Position numbers and translations under genes: made by a program
In this document: piece after piece, positions 27,001 through 38,600 of the stretch
How the letters are laid out: each line of letters starts with the position of its first letter
Numbering within the stretch: the first letter of the stretch is position 1
Source: Nemertoderma westbladi
Lineage: Eukaryota > Xenacoelomorpha > Nemertodermatida > Nemertodermatidae
Reading direction: 5' to 3'
NCBI GenBank assembly: GCA_032718475.1
Contig: JAUCBJ010003007.1
Location: 1 to 64,000 of the forward strand
DNA length: 64,000 bases
The notes under the pieces: generated by a model
Told to the model about the DNA's origin: nothing
Seen by the model: only the letters and a program-made list of their open reading frames with translations
The model's database searches: none

Positions 27001-30000
27001 TCAGTAAAATGTACCAATCGTCTACTCGGCGTACACTGGAGAATGGTTCGTCAGTAAAATGTACCAATCGTCTACTCGGCATACACTGGAGAACGGTTCA
27101 TCAGTAAAATGTACCAATCATCTACTCGGCGTACACTGGAGAACGGTTAGTCAGTAAAATGTACCAATCGTCTACTCGGCGTACACTGGAGAATGTTTCA
27201 TCAGTAAAATGTACCAATCATCTACTCGGCGTACACTGGAGAACGGTTAGTCAGTAAAATGTACCAATCGTCTACTCGGCGTACACTGGAGAATGGTTCA
27301 TCAGTAAAATGTACCAATCATCTACTCGGCGTACACTGGAGAACGGTTAGTCAGTAAAATGTACCAATCATATACTCGGCATACACTGAAGAACGGTTCA
27401 TCAGTAAAATGTACCAATCGTCTACTCGGCGTACACTGGAGAACGGTTCATCAGTAAAATGTACCAATCGTCTACTCGGCGTACACTGGAGAATGGTTAG
27501 TTAGTAAAATGTACCAATCATCTACTCGGCGTACACTGGAGAACGGTTAGTCAGTAAAATGTACCAATCGTCTACTCGGCGTACACTGGAGAACGGTTCA
27601 TCAGTAAAATGTACCAATCATCTACTCGGCGTACACTGGAGAACGGTTAGTCAGTAAAATGTACCAATCGTCTACTCGGCGTACACTGGAGAACGGTTCA
27701 TCAGTAAAATGTACCAATCGTCTACTCGGCGTACACTGGAGAATGGTTCATCAGTAAAATGTACCAATCGTCTACTCGGCGTACACTGGAGAATGGTTCG
27801 TCAGTAAAATGTACCAATCGTCTACTCGGCATACACTGGAGAACGGTTCATCAGTAAAATGTACCAATCATCTACTCGGCGTTCACTGGAGAACGGTTAG
27901 TCAGTAAAATGTACCAATCGTCTACTCGGCGTACACTGGAGAACGGTTAATCAGTAAAATGTACCAATCGTCTACTCGGCGTACACTGGAGAATGGTTCA
28001 TCAGTAAAATGTACCAATCATCTACTCGGCGTACACTGGAGAACGGTTAGTCAGTAAAATGTACCAATCGTCTACTCGGCGTACACTGGAGAATGGTTCA
28101 TCAGTAAAATGTACCAATCATCTACTCGGCGTACACTGGAGAACGGTTAGTCAGTAAAATGTACCAATCGTCTACTCGGCGTACACTGGAGAACGGTTAG
28201 TCAGTAAAATGTACCAATCATCTACTCGGCATACACTGGAGAACGGTTCATCAGTAAAATGTACCAATCATCTACTCGGCGTACACTGGAGAACGGTTAG
28301 TCAGTAAAATGTACCAATCGTCTACTCGGCGTACACTGGAGAACGGTTAGTCAGTAAAATGTACCAATCGTCTACTCGGCGTACACTGGAGAATGGTTCA
28401 TCAGTAAAATGTACCAAGCGTCTACTCGGCGTACACTGGAGAACGGTTCATCAGTAAAATGTACCAATCATCTACTCGGCGTACACTGGAGAATGGTTCA
28501 TCAGTAAAATGTACCAATCATCTACTCGGCGTATGCTGGTGAACGGTTCATCAGTAAAATATACCAATCATCTACTCGGCGTACACTGGAGAACGGTTCA
28601 TCAGTAAAATGTACCAATCGTCTACTCGGCGTACACTGGAGAACGGTTCATCAGTAAAATGTACCAATCATCTACTCGGCGTACACTGGAGAACGGTTAG
28701 TCAGTAAAATGTACCAATCGTCTACTCGGCGTACACTGGAGAACGGTTAGTCAGTAAAATGTACCAATCGTCTACTCGGCGTACACTGGAGAATGGTTCA
28801 TCAGTAAAATGTACCAAGCGTCTACTCGGCGTACACTGGAGAACGGTTAGTCAGTAAAATGTACCAATCATCTACTCGGCATACACTGGAGAACGGTTCA
28901 TCAGTAAAATGTACCAATCATCTACTCGGCGTACACTGGAGAACGGTTCATCAGTAAAATGTACCAATCATCTACTCGGCGTATGCTGGAGAACGGTTCA
29001 TCAGTAAAATGTACCAATCATCTACTCGGCGTATGCTGGAGAACGGTTCATCAGTAAAATGTACCAATCATCTACTCGGCGTATGCTGGAGAACGGTTCA
29101 TCAGTAAAATATACCAATCATCTACTCGGCGTACACTGGAGAACGGTTAGTCAGTAAAATGTACCAATCATCTACTCGGCATACACTGGAGAACGGTTCA
29201 TCAGTAAAATGTACCAATCATCTACTCGGCGTACGCTGGTGAACGGTTCATCAGTAAAATATACCAATCATCTACTCGGCGTACACTGGAGAACGGTTAG
29301 TCAGTAAAATGTACCAATCATCTACTCGGCATACACTGGAGAACGGTTCATCAGTAAAATGTACCAATCGTCTACTCGGCATACACTGGAGAACAGTTCA
29401 TCAGTAAAATGTACCAATCATCTACTCGGCGTACACTGGAGAACGGTTAGTCAGTAAAATGTACCAATCGTCTACTCGGCGTACACTGGAGTATGGTTCA
29501 TCAGTAAAATGTACCAATCATCTACTCGGCGTACACTGGAGAACGGTTAGTCAGTAAAATGTACCAATCGTCTACTCGGCGTACACTGGAGAACGGTTAG
29601 TCAGTAAAATGTACCAATCATCTACTCGGCATACACTGGAGAATGGTTCATCAGTAAAATGTACCAATCATCTACTCGGCATACACTGGAGAACGGTTAG
29701 TCAGTAAAATGTACCAATCGTCTACTCGGCATACACTGGAGAACGGTTCATCAGTAAAATGTACCAATCATCTACTCGGCGTACACTGGAGAACGGTTCA
29801 TCAGTAAAATGTACCAATCATCTACTCGGCGTACACTGGAGAACGGTTAGTCAGTAAAATGTACCAATCATCTACTCGGCATACACTGGAGAACGGTTAA
29901 TCAGTAAAATGTACCAATTGTCTACTCGGCGTACACTGGAGAACGGTTCATCAGTAAAATGTACCAATCGTCTACTCGGCGTACACTGGAGAACGGTTCA

Positions 30001-30630
30001 TCAGTAAAATGTACCAATCATCTACTCGGCGTACACTGGAGAACGGTTAATCAGTAAAATGTACCAATCATCTACTCGGCGTACACTGGAGAACGGTTCA
30101 TCAGTAAAATGTACCAATCATCTACTCGGCGTACACTGGAGAACGGTTAATCAGTAAAATGTACCAATTGTCTACTCGGCGTACACTGGAGAACGGTTAA
30201 TCAGTAAAATGTACCAATCATCTACTCGGCGTACACTGGAGAACGGTTCATCAGTAAAATGTACCAATCATCTACTCGGCGTACACTGGAGAACGGTTAG
30301 TCAGTAAAATGTACCAATCATCTACTCGGCATACACTGGAGAACGGTTAATCAGTAAAATGTACCAATTGTCTACTCGGCGTACACTGGAGAACGGTTCA
30401 TCAGTAAAATGTACCAATCATCTACTCGGCGTACACTGGAGAACGGTTAATCAGTAAAATGTACCAATTGTCTACTCAGCGTACACTGGAGAACGGTTAA
30501 TCAGTAAAATGTACCAATCATCTACTTGGCGTACACTGGAGAACGGTTCATCAGTAAAATGTACCAATCATCTACTCGGCGTACACTGGAGAACGGTTCA
30601 TCAGTAAAATGTACCAATCATCTACTCGGT
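24030..30630. repeat. 50-bp satellite array, left block (about 132 monomers)
   Basis: Head-to-tail 50-bp monomers, each containing ACTGGAGAACGGTT, TCAGTAAAATGTACCAAT and TCTACTCGGC. Length is kept at exactly 50 bp almost throughout. Variation is concentrated at a few sites: GTACAC versus ATACAC, GGAG versus GAAG, GGTTAGTCAG versus GGTTCATCAG, AATCG versus AATCA. In the first 2 kb two monomer types often alternate (a GTACAC/TTAG/AATCG type then an ATACACTGAAG/TTCA/AATCA type), a 100-bp dimer pattern. Block copies 750 bp apart occur (26581-27130 and 27331-27880). It continues beyond the Gypsy insertion at 35669. No protein-coding capacity, and no spacer diversity of the CRISPR kind. Confidence 0.98.
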
Positions 30631-30632
30631 GG

Positions 30633-30926
30633 TGTGAATGGTTTAATATCTCATTCGTCCTTCCTTACTGCATTATATTAAGCAACACAAATATATATGT
30701 TAAGAATTACAAATTAGGATTATAATTAATATGCCAGGTCCACCACCATTATGTAAGGGCCGCAGCGGCCGTTTAGTACCAATGTACCGGTGCTGCGGTG
30801 TACTGTATTATACAGACTCTGAAGCTGCTGCCACACACAAGCAGTACAGCAGTATATTATTATATATCATTCGGGTAGGCCGTATACCCCAGTTATTGAG
30901 GCCCCAGTCCAAAGCTGGATACCACA
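30633..30926 (-). mobile_element. 3' LTR of the Gypsy element
   Basis: Read on the minus strand, the Gag-Pol stop is followed by a purine-rich tract GGAGGAAAAGGGGG (polypurine primer) and then TGTGGTATCCAGC, a TG start for an LTR. The LTR would extend about 294 bp to CCATTCACA next to satellite sequence. No matching LTR is found at the other end of the element, so the boundaries rest on the polypurine tract and the TG...CA ends. Confidence 0.55.
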
Positions 30927-30954
30927 CCCCCTTTTCCTCCGCGATCGAAACGCA

Positions 30955-33900
30955 TTATGGCATGGCGTTTTGGTCGTTGATGTCCCAATGCACTGTCTTA
31001 CGCTGGGCCAGTGTACTGGGACGCATGGGATAGGCCTTCCTGAGGGCCGATTTACTTTCAGTTTCGAAATTGTTTGGTATGTCCGGTTCATCTGATTGTG
31101 ATGGTTTGGTTGGAGGTTCGGAAGCGCCCCCTTGTGGTGTGGAGTGATATCGTCGGATGAAGCGGCGGTTTCGCCACCATGTCCGGCCAGAATTGAGTTT
31201 CACGCGATAGTCGCGTCGCCGGCCAGCCTCCACTACCAGTCCTATGCGCGTCCACCTTTTGGACCGGGGGTCCTGTATGCGGACCGTGTCACCTATGGCA
31301 ATGGGCGGGAGGTCATGTGCGGACCGGTTATAGAACTCCACGGCCCTACCGCGCTGTGTTTCCGCGCGTTTATCCGCCGTGTCCGCTTCCGCTTGCCACT
31401 GTTGTTTATAATGGTTGTGGTGGGCGGGGATTGTAGTTCGCAGGCGTCGTCCGAACACCGTTTCATTGGGCGATCGCCCGTTCGCGCGTGGTGTGTTTCT
31501 CAGTTCCAACAGCCCGCGTTGGAACTCTTCAGAGCGTATGTCAGGGTGTTGCACCTTCCTAAGCAGCGTTTTGATCTGTTTGACGCTGGCCTCCGCATGG
31601 CCATTGCTGCTAGGAAAGTGTGGCGTGCTCGCCTCCCAGCGCACACCCCATGCTTTGAGGAAGCGCTGGAATACGTCGGCAGCATATTGTGGGCCGCCGT
31701 CCGTACGCAAAACGTTGGGGACCCCGAGGTCTACAAAGAAACGCCGTATGGTGTCGACGCACTGCTGTGCAGTGGGGTCATTCCGCCACTCTAGTACGAC
31801 GGGGTAGCCAGACAGTCTGTCGGCGTATACAATAAAATGTTTACCCGCGAGGGTGAATAGATCTGAGGAAGCTGACTCGAAGGGACGCGTGGGGGTGGCG
31901 TCTGCCATCAGGGTCTCCTTGGGAAGACTGGGCAGGTGCCCTTGGCACGCGTCGCACTGGCCCACGGCGCGTTCGATGTCCGCATTGATTCCGGGCCAGT
32001 AGACTGTAGTACGAGCCCTCTGTTTAGTTCGGGTAATTCCGAGATGGGGAGCGTGGAGTTTCCGCAGGATCTCGTCTCGACTGGCGGTGGGTATCACCAG
32101 CCTATCGCCGTATAACACGAGGTCGAAGTATATCGACAGATTGTCGATAATTGAACGGTATTGCTGCACTGCCGGCGTTGTGCGAACATTATGGTTGCCG
32201 GTTCGTATGCACTCCACGAGTTCACGGTACTCCGGATCCTCGCGCGCTGCTGCCCGCAGTTCCTCCACGAGTTCATCGTGTGAGTCCGGCGCGAGTGGTG
32301 CACTTTGAGCGGGTTTATTAACCACTTCCGAGGAATGCAAAGTTTCCTCATGTTGGAGTTTTGCCGCAATCGCTGCCACAATGGGTGGAGTTTCGTCCTC
32401 GGGGTCGTCTGGAGCGGGGTCTACGGGAGCCCGGCTCAACGCGTCGGCGATCCGGTGAATCTTCCCCTTCTGCCAGGCGACGGTGAAAGTATAACAGGAT
32501 TGTAATTCCGCTTTCATTTTCTGAATTTTCCTGTTCTCGACTTGGTCGAGGTTATATGAGTTAAAAATTGCAAGGAGTGGTCGGTGATCTGTCACGACGG
32601 TGAACGTCGGTAATCCGGCCAAGTAGATACGGCTTTTTTTTATCGCGTATTGTATCGCTATGCACTCCAACTCGATGGTGGCGTAACGCGTCTCCGGGTC
32701 CGTTAGGAATCTACTCCCGCATGCGACAAGTCGCCAGTCGTCGTTATGGCGTTGGAGTAGATCGTACCCGAGACCGTGGAGGCGACTCGCGTCTGTCTCA
32801 AGGCGGGTCGGTAAACTGGCGTCGAATGACGCCAGCACAGGAGGGCTCACGAGAGCCGCCTTAGTGGCGTTAAAAGCATCTTCGTGGTTTCGAGTCCATA
32901 CAAATGCGTTACGTACACGTAGTAGGTCTCGCAGGGGTGATGCCGTAGTTGAAATCTCGCTTGAGAAGTACCCCAGCTGGTTGACCAGCCCCATAAAACT
33001 TCGCAAGTCTGTGATATTTAACGGGGTCGGATACTCGCCGATTGCTCTGACTTTGTTTGGGTCCGCCGCTACCCCTTCGCCGTTCAATATGTACCCGGCG
33101 AAGCGAACGCTTGGCTGCGCATATTGGAGTTTTTCCGGATTTAGCGTGATACCGTTGTCACGGCAACGGTCGAGGACCTGTTTAACACGCGCGCGATGTT
33201 CGTCGATGTTTGTATCCTCCACCAGAATATCGTCTACGATTTTCTTTACCTGGGGCAGCCCGTTCAGCGCAAGATCGCCGCGGTAGTTAAAACTATCCCC
33301 TGAGCTGATGAAGCCCATAGGCGCCCGGCAGTACCGATATCGGCCCCACGGAGTGATAAACGTCGTCAGATCGCGCGATTCTTCCGCGAGTTCGATTTGC
33401 CAATATCCCGATTTGGCGTCGAGAACGGTGAACACATTGGCTCCCGGGGTGCGGTCGAAAACAAGGCTGTTGGGGGGCGGCGCAGTGTGGATTGTTCGCT
33501 TGACCTGGCTATTGAGTTTTGTGAGGTCAACAGTCATTCTAATTTCCCCAGGTCTCCCCGGTTTATTAGTAACCACAATGGGATGGCTCCATTCCACGGG
33601 CCTGTCCCCAATACGCTCAATAACCCCCTTCCTTAACATCTGTTCGATTTCCGCCTTCGCTTTTTCGCGGTAGGGGATGGGGATGGAACGCGGCGCGTTT
33701 AGACAGAACGGGACTGCGCCGTCTACCAGCTCGATTTTCATTGGGGGCCCAACCATGGGCTTTAATGTCCCCTTACAGTCGAACACATCCTTGTATTCTT
33801 CCAGGAGGGAAGTTTTTTCACTCCCTAATGTGGACTGGGAAGGCTGCGCCTCGCGATCGTTGTCGGTGCTTCCGTTTATGGATGCCACCAGGTGTAGGGG

Positions 33901-35607
33901 TCGAGGGAACTCCGGGTGTACTATTCCTAGTCCGACACAGGCATTCAGCGAAAGGAAAATTGTATTAAATCCCAAATCGCGACATAAGTAGACAGTTTCT
34001 GTGTGGGTTTTACCACCCGTAGTCAGCTGCAGATCGATGCAGCTGTCGCAGAAAATTGTTGTCCCATTTGCGCCTGTGAGGGGATAGTCCGGGTCTCGAA
34101 ATTTCGCCTCGGGGGGAAAATCCCATTCTTCTTTGATTTCTGTACTCGCGAGAGTTACTTGTGCGCCGGTATCCGCCACGCATGCGACATTTCTTAGAAA
34201 TTCACGAGACTCTCCCTTCCTATGGGGGGGTACGTAGAAGTCGACCGGTACGAGAGGGCGTCGCTGGGCGCAACCGAGCGCTGGTTCCATATACGCGATG
34301 CTATTATAGGGTTGATCGATGTTTATCGCTCCGCTATTTTTCGGTTCTTTAGTCGCCCTGGTTGCGAGACAGTGGCGTTTAAAGTGCCCCTTTTTACCGC
34401 AGACGTGGCACCGTGTGTCAGTTGCCTTGCAATCGCCGGAATGCGGCAGTTTTTCCCCGCATTTCATGCACCGTCCCGTCTCGCGTTCCTCTTCCTTTGC
34501 GCGTCTATAGACGTCGCGGTTTACGGAAGGCCCACGTCCGGTGCTGTGCCCCGATTTATTCCGTTGGTATCGAGATTTACTCTTTGATCGGTATTGGGGG
34601 CGGCTGCGTTGCTGCGGTTGGTCGTTTTGACTAATTGCGTGTACGCTGCGCTGTAGTCGCTGTGTTTCCTTGACGGCGACTTCCCGAGCCTGACAGAATT
34701 CCACTGTGTCTGCCAGGTCAAGTCTAGGTTTTTTGGCGAAGACTTCCTCCCTTGTTTTTTCATCGGTGAGTCCGCATACCAGGAGGGTCAACTTCCAGTC
34801 GTCCAGCGTCATATCGGTGACTTGGGCGTCGTCGAAGGCTTCTTGGAGTCGCACCCAGTATTCGTTGAATGTCTGTCGCTCCGCCTGTCGGTTTTTTAAT
34901 AATTGGTACCGGTCCACCATAATGTTATGCTGGGCGCGTATGTGATCGTGGATACGCACCAAAATTTCCTCGACTTGTAGGTCGGTGTCCGCGGGAATCC
35001 CCATTAAATGGTGCAGGTCAGTCAGCAATTCGGTGCTGCAGTAGGCGAAAAAAGTCGCCACCTGCTCCTCGCGTGGTTTGTCTGACAGGCGAGTTATGGT
35101 CTGGTAGTTAGCCCATGCCGCCCGCCAATGTTGGAATCCTGAGAGTTTCGTATTCCGTTCTAGTTTCACGGGCGTGCGAACTTGAAGTTTGACGATTGGT
35201 GCGTCGTGGTGGGGGCGCCTGTCGGGTATCTGTGTATCCGGCGTTTCGCGGCGTTGCAAGAGGAGGTGCAGAAGTTCCTCTCGATCTGCACGTCGGCGTT
35301 CCTCTTCCCGCCTCGCGCGCTCCTCCTCGTATGTCGCACGGTTTACTTCATCCGCCCGACGCTGCTGCTCGATTCTATCAAGCAGTTGGGCGATGTCCAT
35401 CGTCGGCGCTGCCTGGGTCGGCACGGCGGGTGTCTCGTCACCCGCAATATAGCGATGGAGTTTCCGCCTTAGAGAGGCGGTGGAATCCTTAGGATTCGTT
35501 AGTAGGCCTGCATTGTCGCAATGCAGTCGTAGGGACGCCCTATCCATGTCGTCCACTTCCTCGCCAGTAAGTTCAAACGTATCGTCCGAATTTGGTTTAG
35601 CGGCCAT
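30955..35607 (-). CDS. Gypsy (Metaviridae) Gag-Pol polyprotein, intact 1550 residues
   Basis: One uninterrupted frame encodes a complete Gag-Pol. Residues 77-117 are a charged coiled coil; Gag follows. Two zinc knuckles: C380-C383-H389-C393 (odd spacing) and C400-C403-H408-C413 (canonical CX2CX4HX4C). Aspartic protease ADTGAQ with D479. RT with VLDAKSGYW (D730) and IVDDILV (D792, D793; usually YxDD). RNase H with TDAS (D939), IELE (E979) and TDHRP (D1007). Integrase with H1185, H1188, C1218, C1221 and a perfect DD35E core D1249, D1303, E1339. No chromodomain is seen. Gag and Pol are fused without a frameshift. Order PR-RT-RH-IN places it in Gypsy, perhaps near Mag. It is GC-rich against the AT-richer array it sits in, and has no stops, so it is probably young. 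Confidence 0.95.
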   Translation of the reverse strand: MAAKPNSDDTFELTGEEVDDMDRASLRLHCDNAGLLTNPKDSTASLRRKLHRYIAGDETPAVPTQAAPTMDIAQLLDRIEQQRRADEVNRATYEEERARREEERRRADREELLHLLLQRRETPDTQIPDRRPHHDAPIVKLQVRTPVKLERNTKLSGFQHWRAAWANYQTITRLSDKPREEQVATFFAYCSTELLTDLHHLMGIPADTDLQVEEILVRIHDHIRAQHNIMVDRYQLLKNRQAERQTFNEYWVRLQEAFDDAQVTDMTLDDWKLTLLVCGLTDEKTREEVFAKKPRLDLADTVEFCQAREVAVKETQRLQRSVHAISQNDQPQQRSRPQYRSKSKSRYQRNKSGHSTGRGPSVNRDVYRRAKEEERETGRCMKCGEKLPHSGDCKATDTRCHVCGKKGHFKRHCLATRATKEPKNSGAINIDQPYNSIAYMEPALGCAQRRPLVPVDFYVPPHRKGESREFLRNVACVADTGAQVTLASTEIKEEWDFPPEAKFRDPDYPLTGANGTTIFCDSCIDLQLTTGGKTHTETVYLCRDLGFNTIFLSLNACVGLGIVHPEFPRPLHLVASINGSTDNDREAQPSQSTLGSEKTSLLEEYKDVFDCKGTLKPMVGPPMKIELVDGAVPFCLNAPRSIPIPYREKAKAEIEQMLRKGVIERIGDRPVEWSHPIVVTNKPGRPGEIRMTVDLTKLNSQVKRTIHTAPPPNSLVFDRTPGANVFTVLDAKSGYWQIELAEESRDLTTFITPWGRYRYCRAPMGFISSGDSFNYRGDLALNGLPQVKKIVDDILVEDTNIDEHRARVKQVLDRCRDNGITLNPEKLQYAQPSVRFAGYILNGEGVAADPNKVRAIGEYPTPLNITDLRSFMGLVNQLGYFSSEISTTASPLRDLLRVRNAFVWTRNHEDAFNATKAALVSPPVLASFDASLPTRLETDASRLHGLGYDLLQRHNDDWRLVACGSRFLTDPETRYATIELECIAIQYAIKKSRIYLAGLPTFTVVTDHRPLLAIFNSYNLDQVENRKIQKMKAELQSCYTFTVAWQKGKIHRIADALSRAPVDPAPDDPEDETPPIVAAIAAKLQHEETLHSSEVVNKPAQSAPLAPDSHDELVEELRAAAREDPEYRELVECIRTGNHNVRTTPAVQQYRSIIDNLSIYFDLVLYGDRLVIPTASRDEILRKLHAPHLGITRTKQRARTTVYWPGINADIERAVGQCDACQGHLPSLPKETLMADATPTRPFESASSDLFTLAGKHFIVYADRLSGYPVVLEWRNDPTAQQCVDTIRRFFVDLGVPNVLRTDGGPQYAADVFQRFLKAWGVRWEASTPHFPSSNGHAEASVKQIKTLLRKVQHPDIRSEEFQRGLLELRNTPRANGRSPNETVFGRRLRTTIPAHHNHYKQQWQAEADTADKRAETQRGRAVEFYNRSAHDLPPIAIGDTVRIQDPRSKRWTRIGLVVEAGRRRDYRVKLNSGRTWWRNRRFIRRYHSTPQGGASEPPTKPSQSDEPDIPNNFETESKSALRKAYPMRPSTLAQRKTVHWDINDQNAMP

Positions 35608-35668
35608 TCTCAGTGGCGATAGGCCTATGTACGATCAGAATACAGTGCTTTTACCGGTAGGTGTTAGA
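35608..35668 (-). other. Truncated leader of the Gypsy element, no 5' LTR
   Basis: Only about 60 bp separate the Gag-Pol ATG from satellite sequence, which resumes at GAATGGTTCATCAG. This space cannot hold a 294-bp LTR, and I find no match in it to the 3' LTR beyond a weak ACACC/ACCG similarity. Confidence 0.6.
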
Positions 35669-38600
35669 ATGGTTCATCAGTAAAATGTACCAATCATCTA
35701 CTCGGCGTACACTGGAGAACGGTTAGTCAGTAAAATGTACCAATCATCTACTCGGCGTACACTGGAGAACGGTTAGTCAGTAAAATGTACCAATCATCTA
35801 CTCGGCGTACACTGGAGAACGGTTCATCAGTAAAATGTACCAATCATCTACTCGGCATACACTGGAGAATGGTTCATCAGTAAAATGTACCAATCATCTA
35901 CTCGGCGTACACTGGAGAACGGTTAGTCAGTAAAATGTACCAATCATCTACTCGGCGTACACTGGAGAACGGTTAGTCAGTAAAATGTACCAATCATCTA
36001 CTCGGCGTACACTGGAGAACGGTTTGTCAGTAAAATGTACCAATCATCTACTCGGCGTACACTGGAGAACGGTTCATCAGTAAAATGTACCAATCATCTA
36101 CTCGGCGTACACTGGAGAACGGTTCATCAGTAAAATGTACCAATCATCTACTCGGCGTACACTGGAGAACGGTTAGTCAGTAAAATGTACCAATCATCTA
36201 CTCGGCGTACACTGGAGAACGGTTTGTCAGTAAAATGTACCAATCATCTACTCGGCGTACACTGGAGAACGGTTCATCAGTAAAATGTACCAATCATCTA
36301 CTCGGCGTATTCTGGAGAACGGTTCATCAGTAAAATGTACCAATCATCTACTCGGCGTACACTGGAGAACGGTTCATCAGTAAAATGTACCAATCATCTA
36401 CTCGGCGTACACTGGAGAACGGTTCATTAGTAAAATGTACCAATCATCTACTCGGCGTACACTGGAGAACGGTTCATCAGTAAAATGTACCAATCGTCTA
36501 CTCGGCGTACACTGGAGAACGGTTAGTCAGTAAAATGTACCAATCGTCTACTCGGCGTACACTGGAGAATGGTTAGTCAGTAAAATGTACCAATCGTCTA
36601 CTCGGCATACACTGGAGAACGGTTCATCAGTAAAATGTACCAATCATCTACTCGGCATACACTGGAGAACGGTTCATCAGTAAAATGTACCAATCGTCTA
36701 CTCGGCATACACTGGAGAACGGTTCATCAGTAAAATGTACCAATCGTCTACTCGGCGTACACTGGAGAACGGTTAGTCAGTAAAATGTACCAATCGTCTA
36801 CTCGGCGTACACTGGAGAACGGTTAGTCAGTAAAATGTACCAATCGTCTACTCGGCGTACACTGGAGAATGGTTCATCAGTAAAATGTACCAAGCGTCTA
36901 CTCGGCGTACACTGGAGAACGGTTCATCAGTAAAATGTACCAATCGTCTACTCGGCATACACTGGAGAACGGTTAGTCAGTAAAATGTACCAATCGTCTA
37001 CTCGGCGTACACTGGAGAACGGTTCATCAGTAAAATGTACCAATCGTCTACTCGGCATACACTGGAGAACGGTTAGTCAGTAAAATGTACCAATCGTCTA
37101 CTCGGCGTACACTGGAGAATGGTTCATCAGTAAAATGTACCAATCATCTACTCGGCGTACACTGGAGAACGGTTCATCAGTAAAATGTACCAATCATCTA
37201 CTCGGCGTACACTGGAGAACGGTTCATCAGTAAAATGTACCAATCGTCTACTCGGCATACACTGGAGAACGGTTAGTCAGTAAAATGTACCAATCATCTA
37301 CTCGGCGTACACTGGAGAACGGTTTGTCAGTAAAATGTACCAATCATCTACTCGGCGTACACTGGAGAACGGTTCATCAGTAAAATGTACCAATCATCTA
37401 CTCGGCGTACACTGGAGAACGGTTAGTCAGTAAAATGTACCAATTGTCTACTCGGCGTACACTGGAGAATGGTTCATCAGTAAAATGTACCAATCGTCTA
37501 CTCGGCGTACACTGGAGAACGGTTAGTCAGTAAAATGTACCAATCGTCTACTCGGCATACACTGGAGAACGGTTTGTCAGTAAAATGTACCAATCATCTA
37601 CTCGGCGTACACTGGAGAACGGTTAGTCAGTAAAATGTACCAATCGTCTACTCGGCGTACACGGGAGAACGGTTCATCAGTAAAATGTACCAATCGTCTA
37701 CTCGGCGTACACTGGAGAATGGTTAGTCAGTAAAATGTACCAATCATCTACTCGGCGTACACTGGAGAACGGTTCATCAGTAAAATGTACCAATCATCTA
37801 CTCGGCATACACTGGAGAACGGTTCATCAGTAAAATGTACCAATCGTCTACTCGGCATTCACTGGAGAACGGTTAGTCAGTAAAATGTACCAATCATCTA
37901 CTCGGCGTACACTGGAGAACGGTTTGTCAGTAAAATGTACCAATCATCTACTCGGCGTACACTGGAGAACGGTTAGTCAGTAAAATGTACCAATCATCTA
38001 CTCGGCGTACACTGGAGAACGGTTCATCAGTAAAATGTACCAATCGTCTACTCGGCGTACACTGGAGAACGGTTCATCAGTAAAATGTACCAATCATCTA
38101 CTCGGCATACACTGGAGAACGGTTAGTCAGTAAAATGTACCAATCGTCTACTCGGCATACACTGGAGAACGGTTCATCAGTAAAATGTACCAATCGTCTA
38201 CTCGGCATACACTGGAGAACGGTTAGTCAGTAAAATGTACCAATCGTCTACTCGGCATACACTGGAGAACGGTTCATCAGTAAAATGTACCAATCATCTA
38301 CTCGGCATACACTGGAGAACGGTTAGTCAGTAAAATGTACCAATCATCTACTCGGCATACACTGGAGAACGGTTCATCAGTAAAATGTACCAATCATCTA
38401 CTCGGCATACACTGGAGAACGGTTAGTCAGTAAAATGTACCAATCGTCTACTCGGCGTACACTGGAGAACGGTTCATCAGTAAAATGTACCAATCGTCTA
38501 CTCGGCATACACTGGAGAACGGTTAATCAGTAAAATGTACCAATCATCTACTCGGCATACACTGGAGAACGGTTAGTCAGTAAAATGTACCAATCGTCTA

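Noticed and set aside
30731-31033. Plus-strand frame of 100 codons starting near the LTR
   Set aside because: It overlaps the proposed LTR and the end of Gag-Pol in antisense and has no domain.
31132-35683. Numerous plus-strand frames opposite the Gypsy ORF
   Set aside because: Antisense shadows of the GC-rich Gag-Pol frame, overlapping each other in several phases and without domains.
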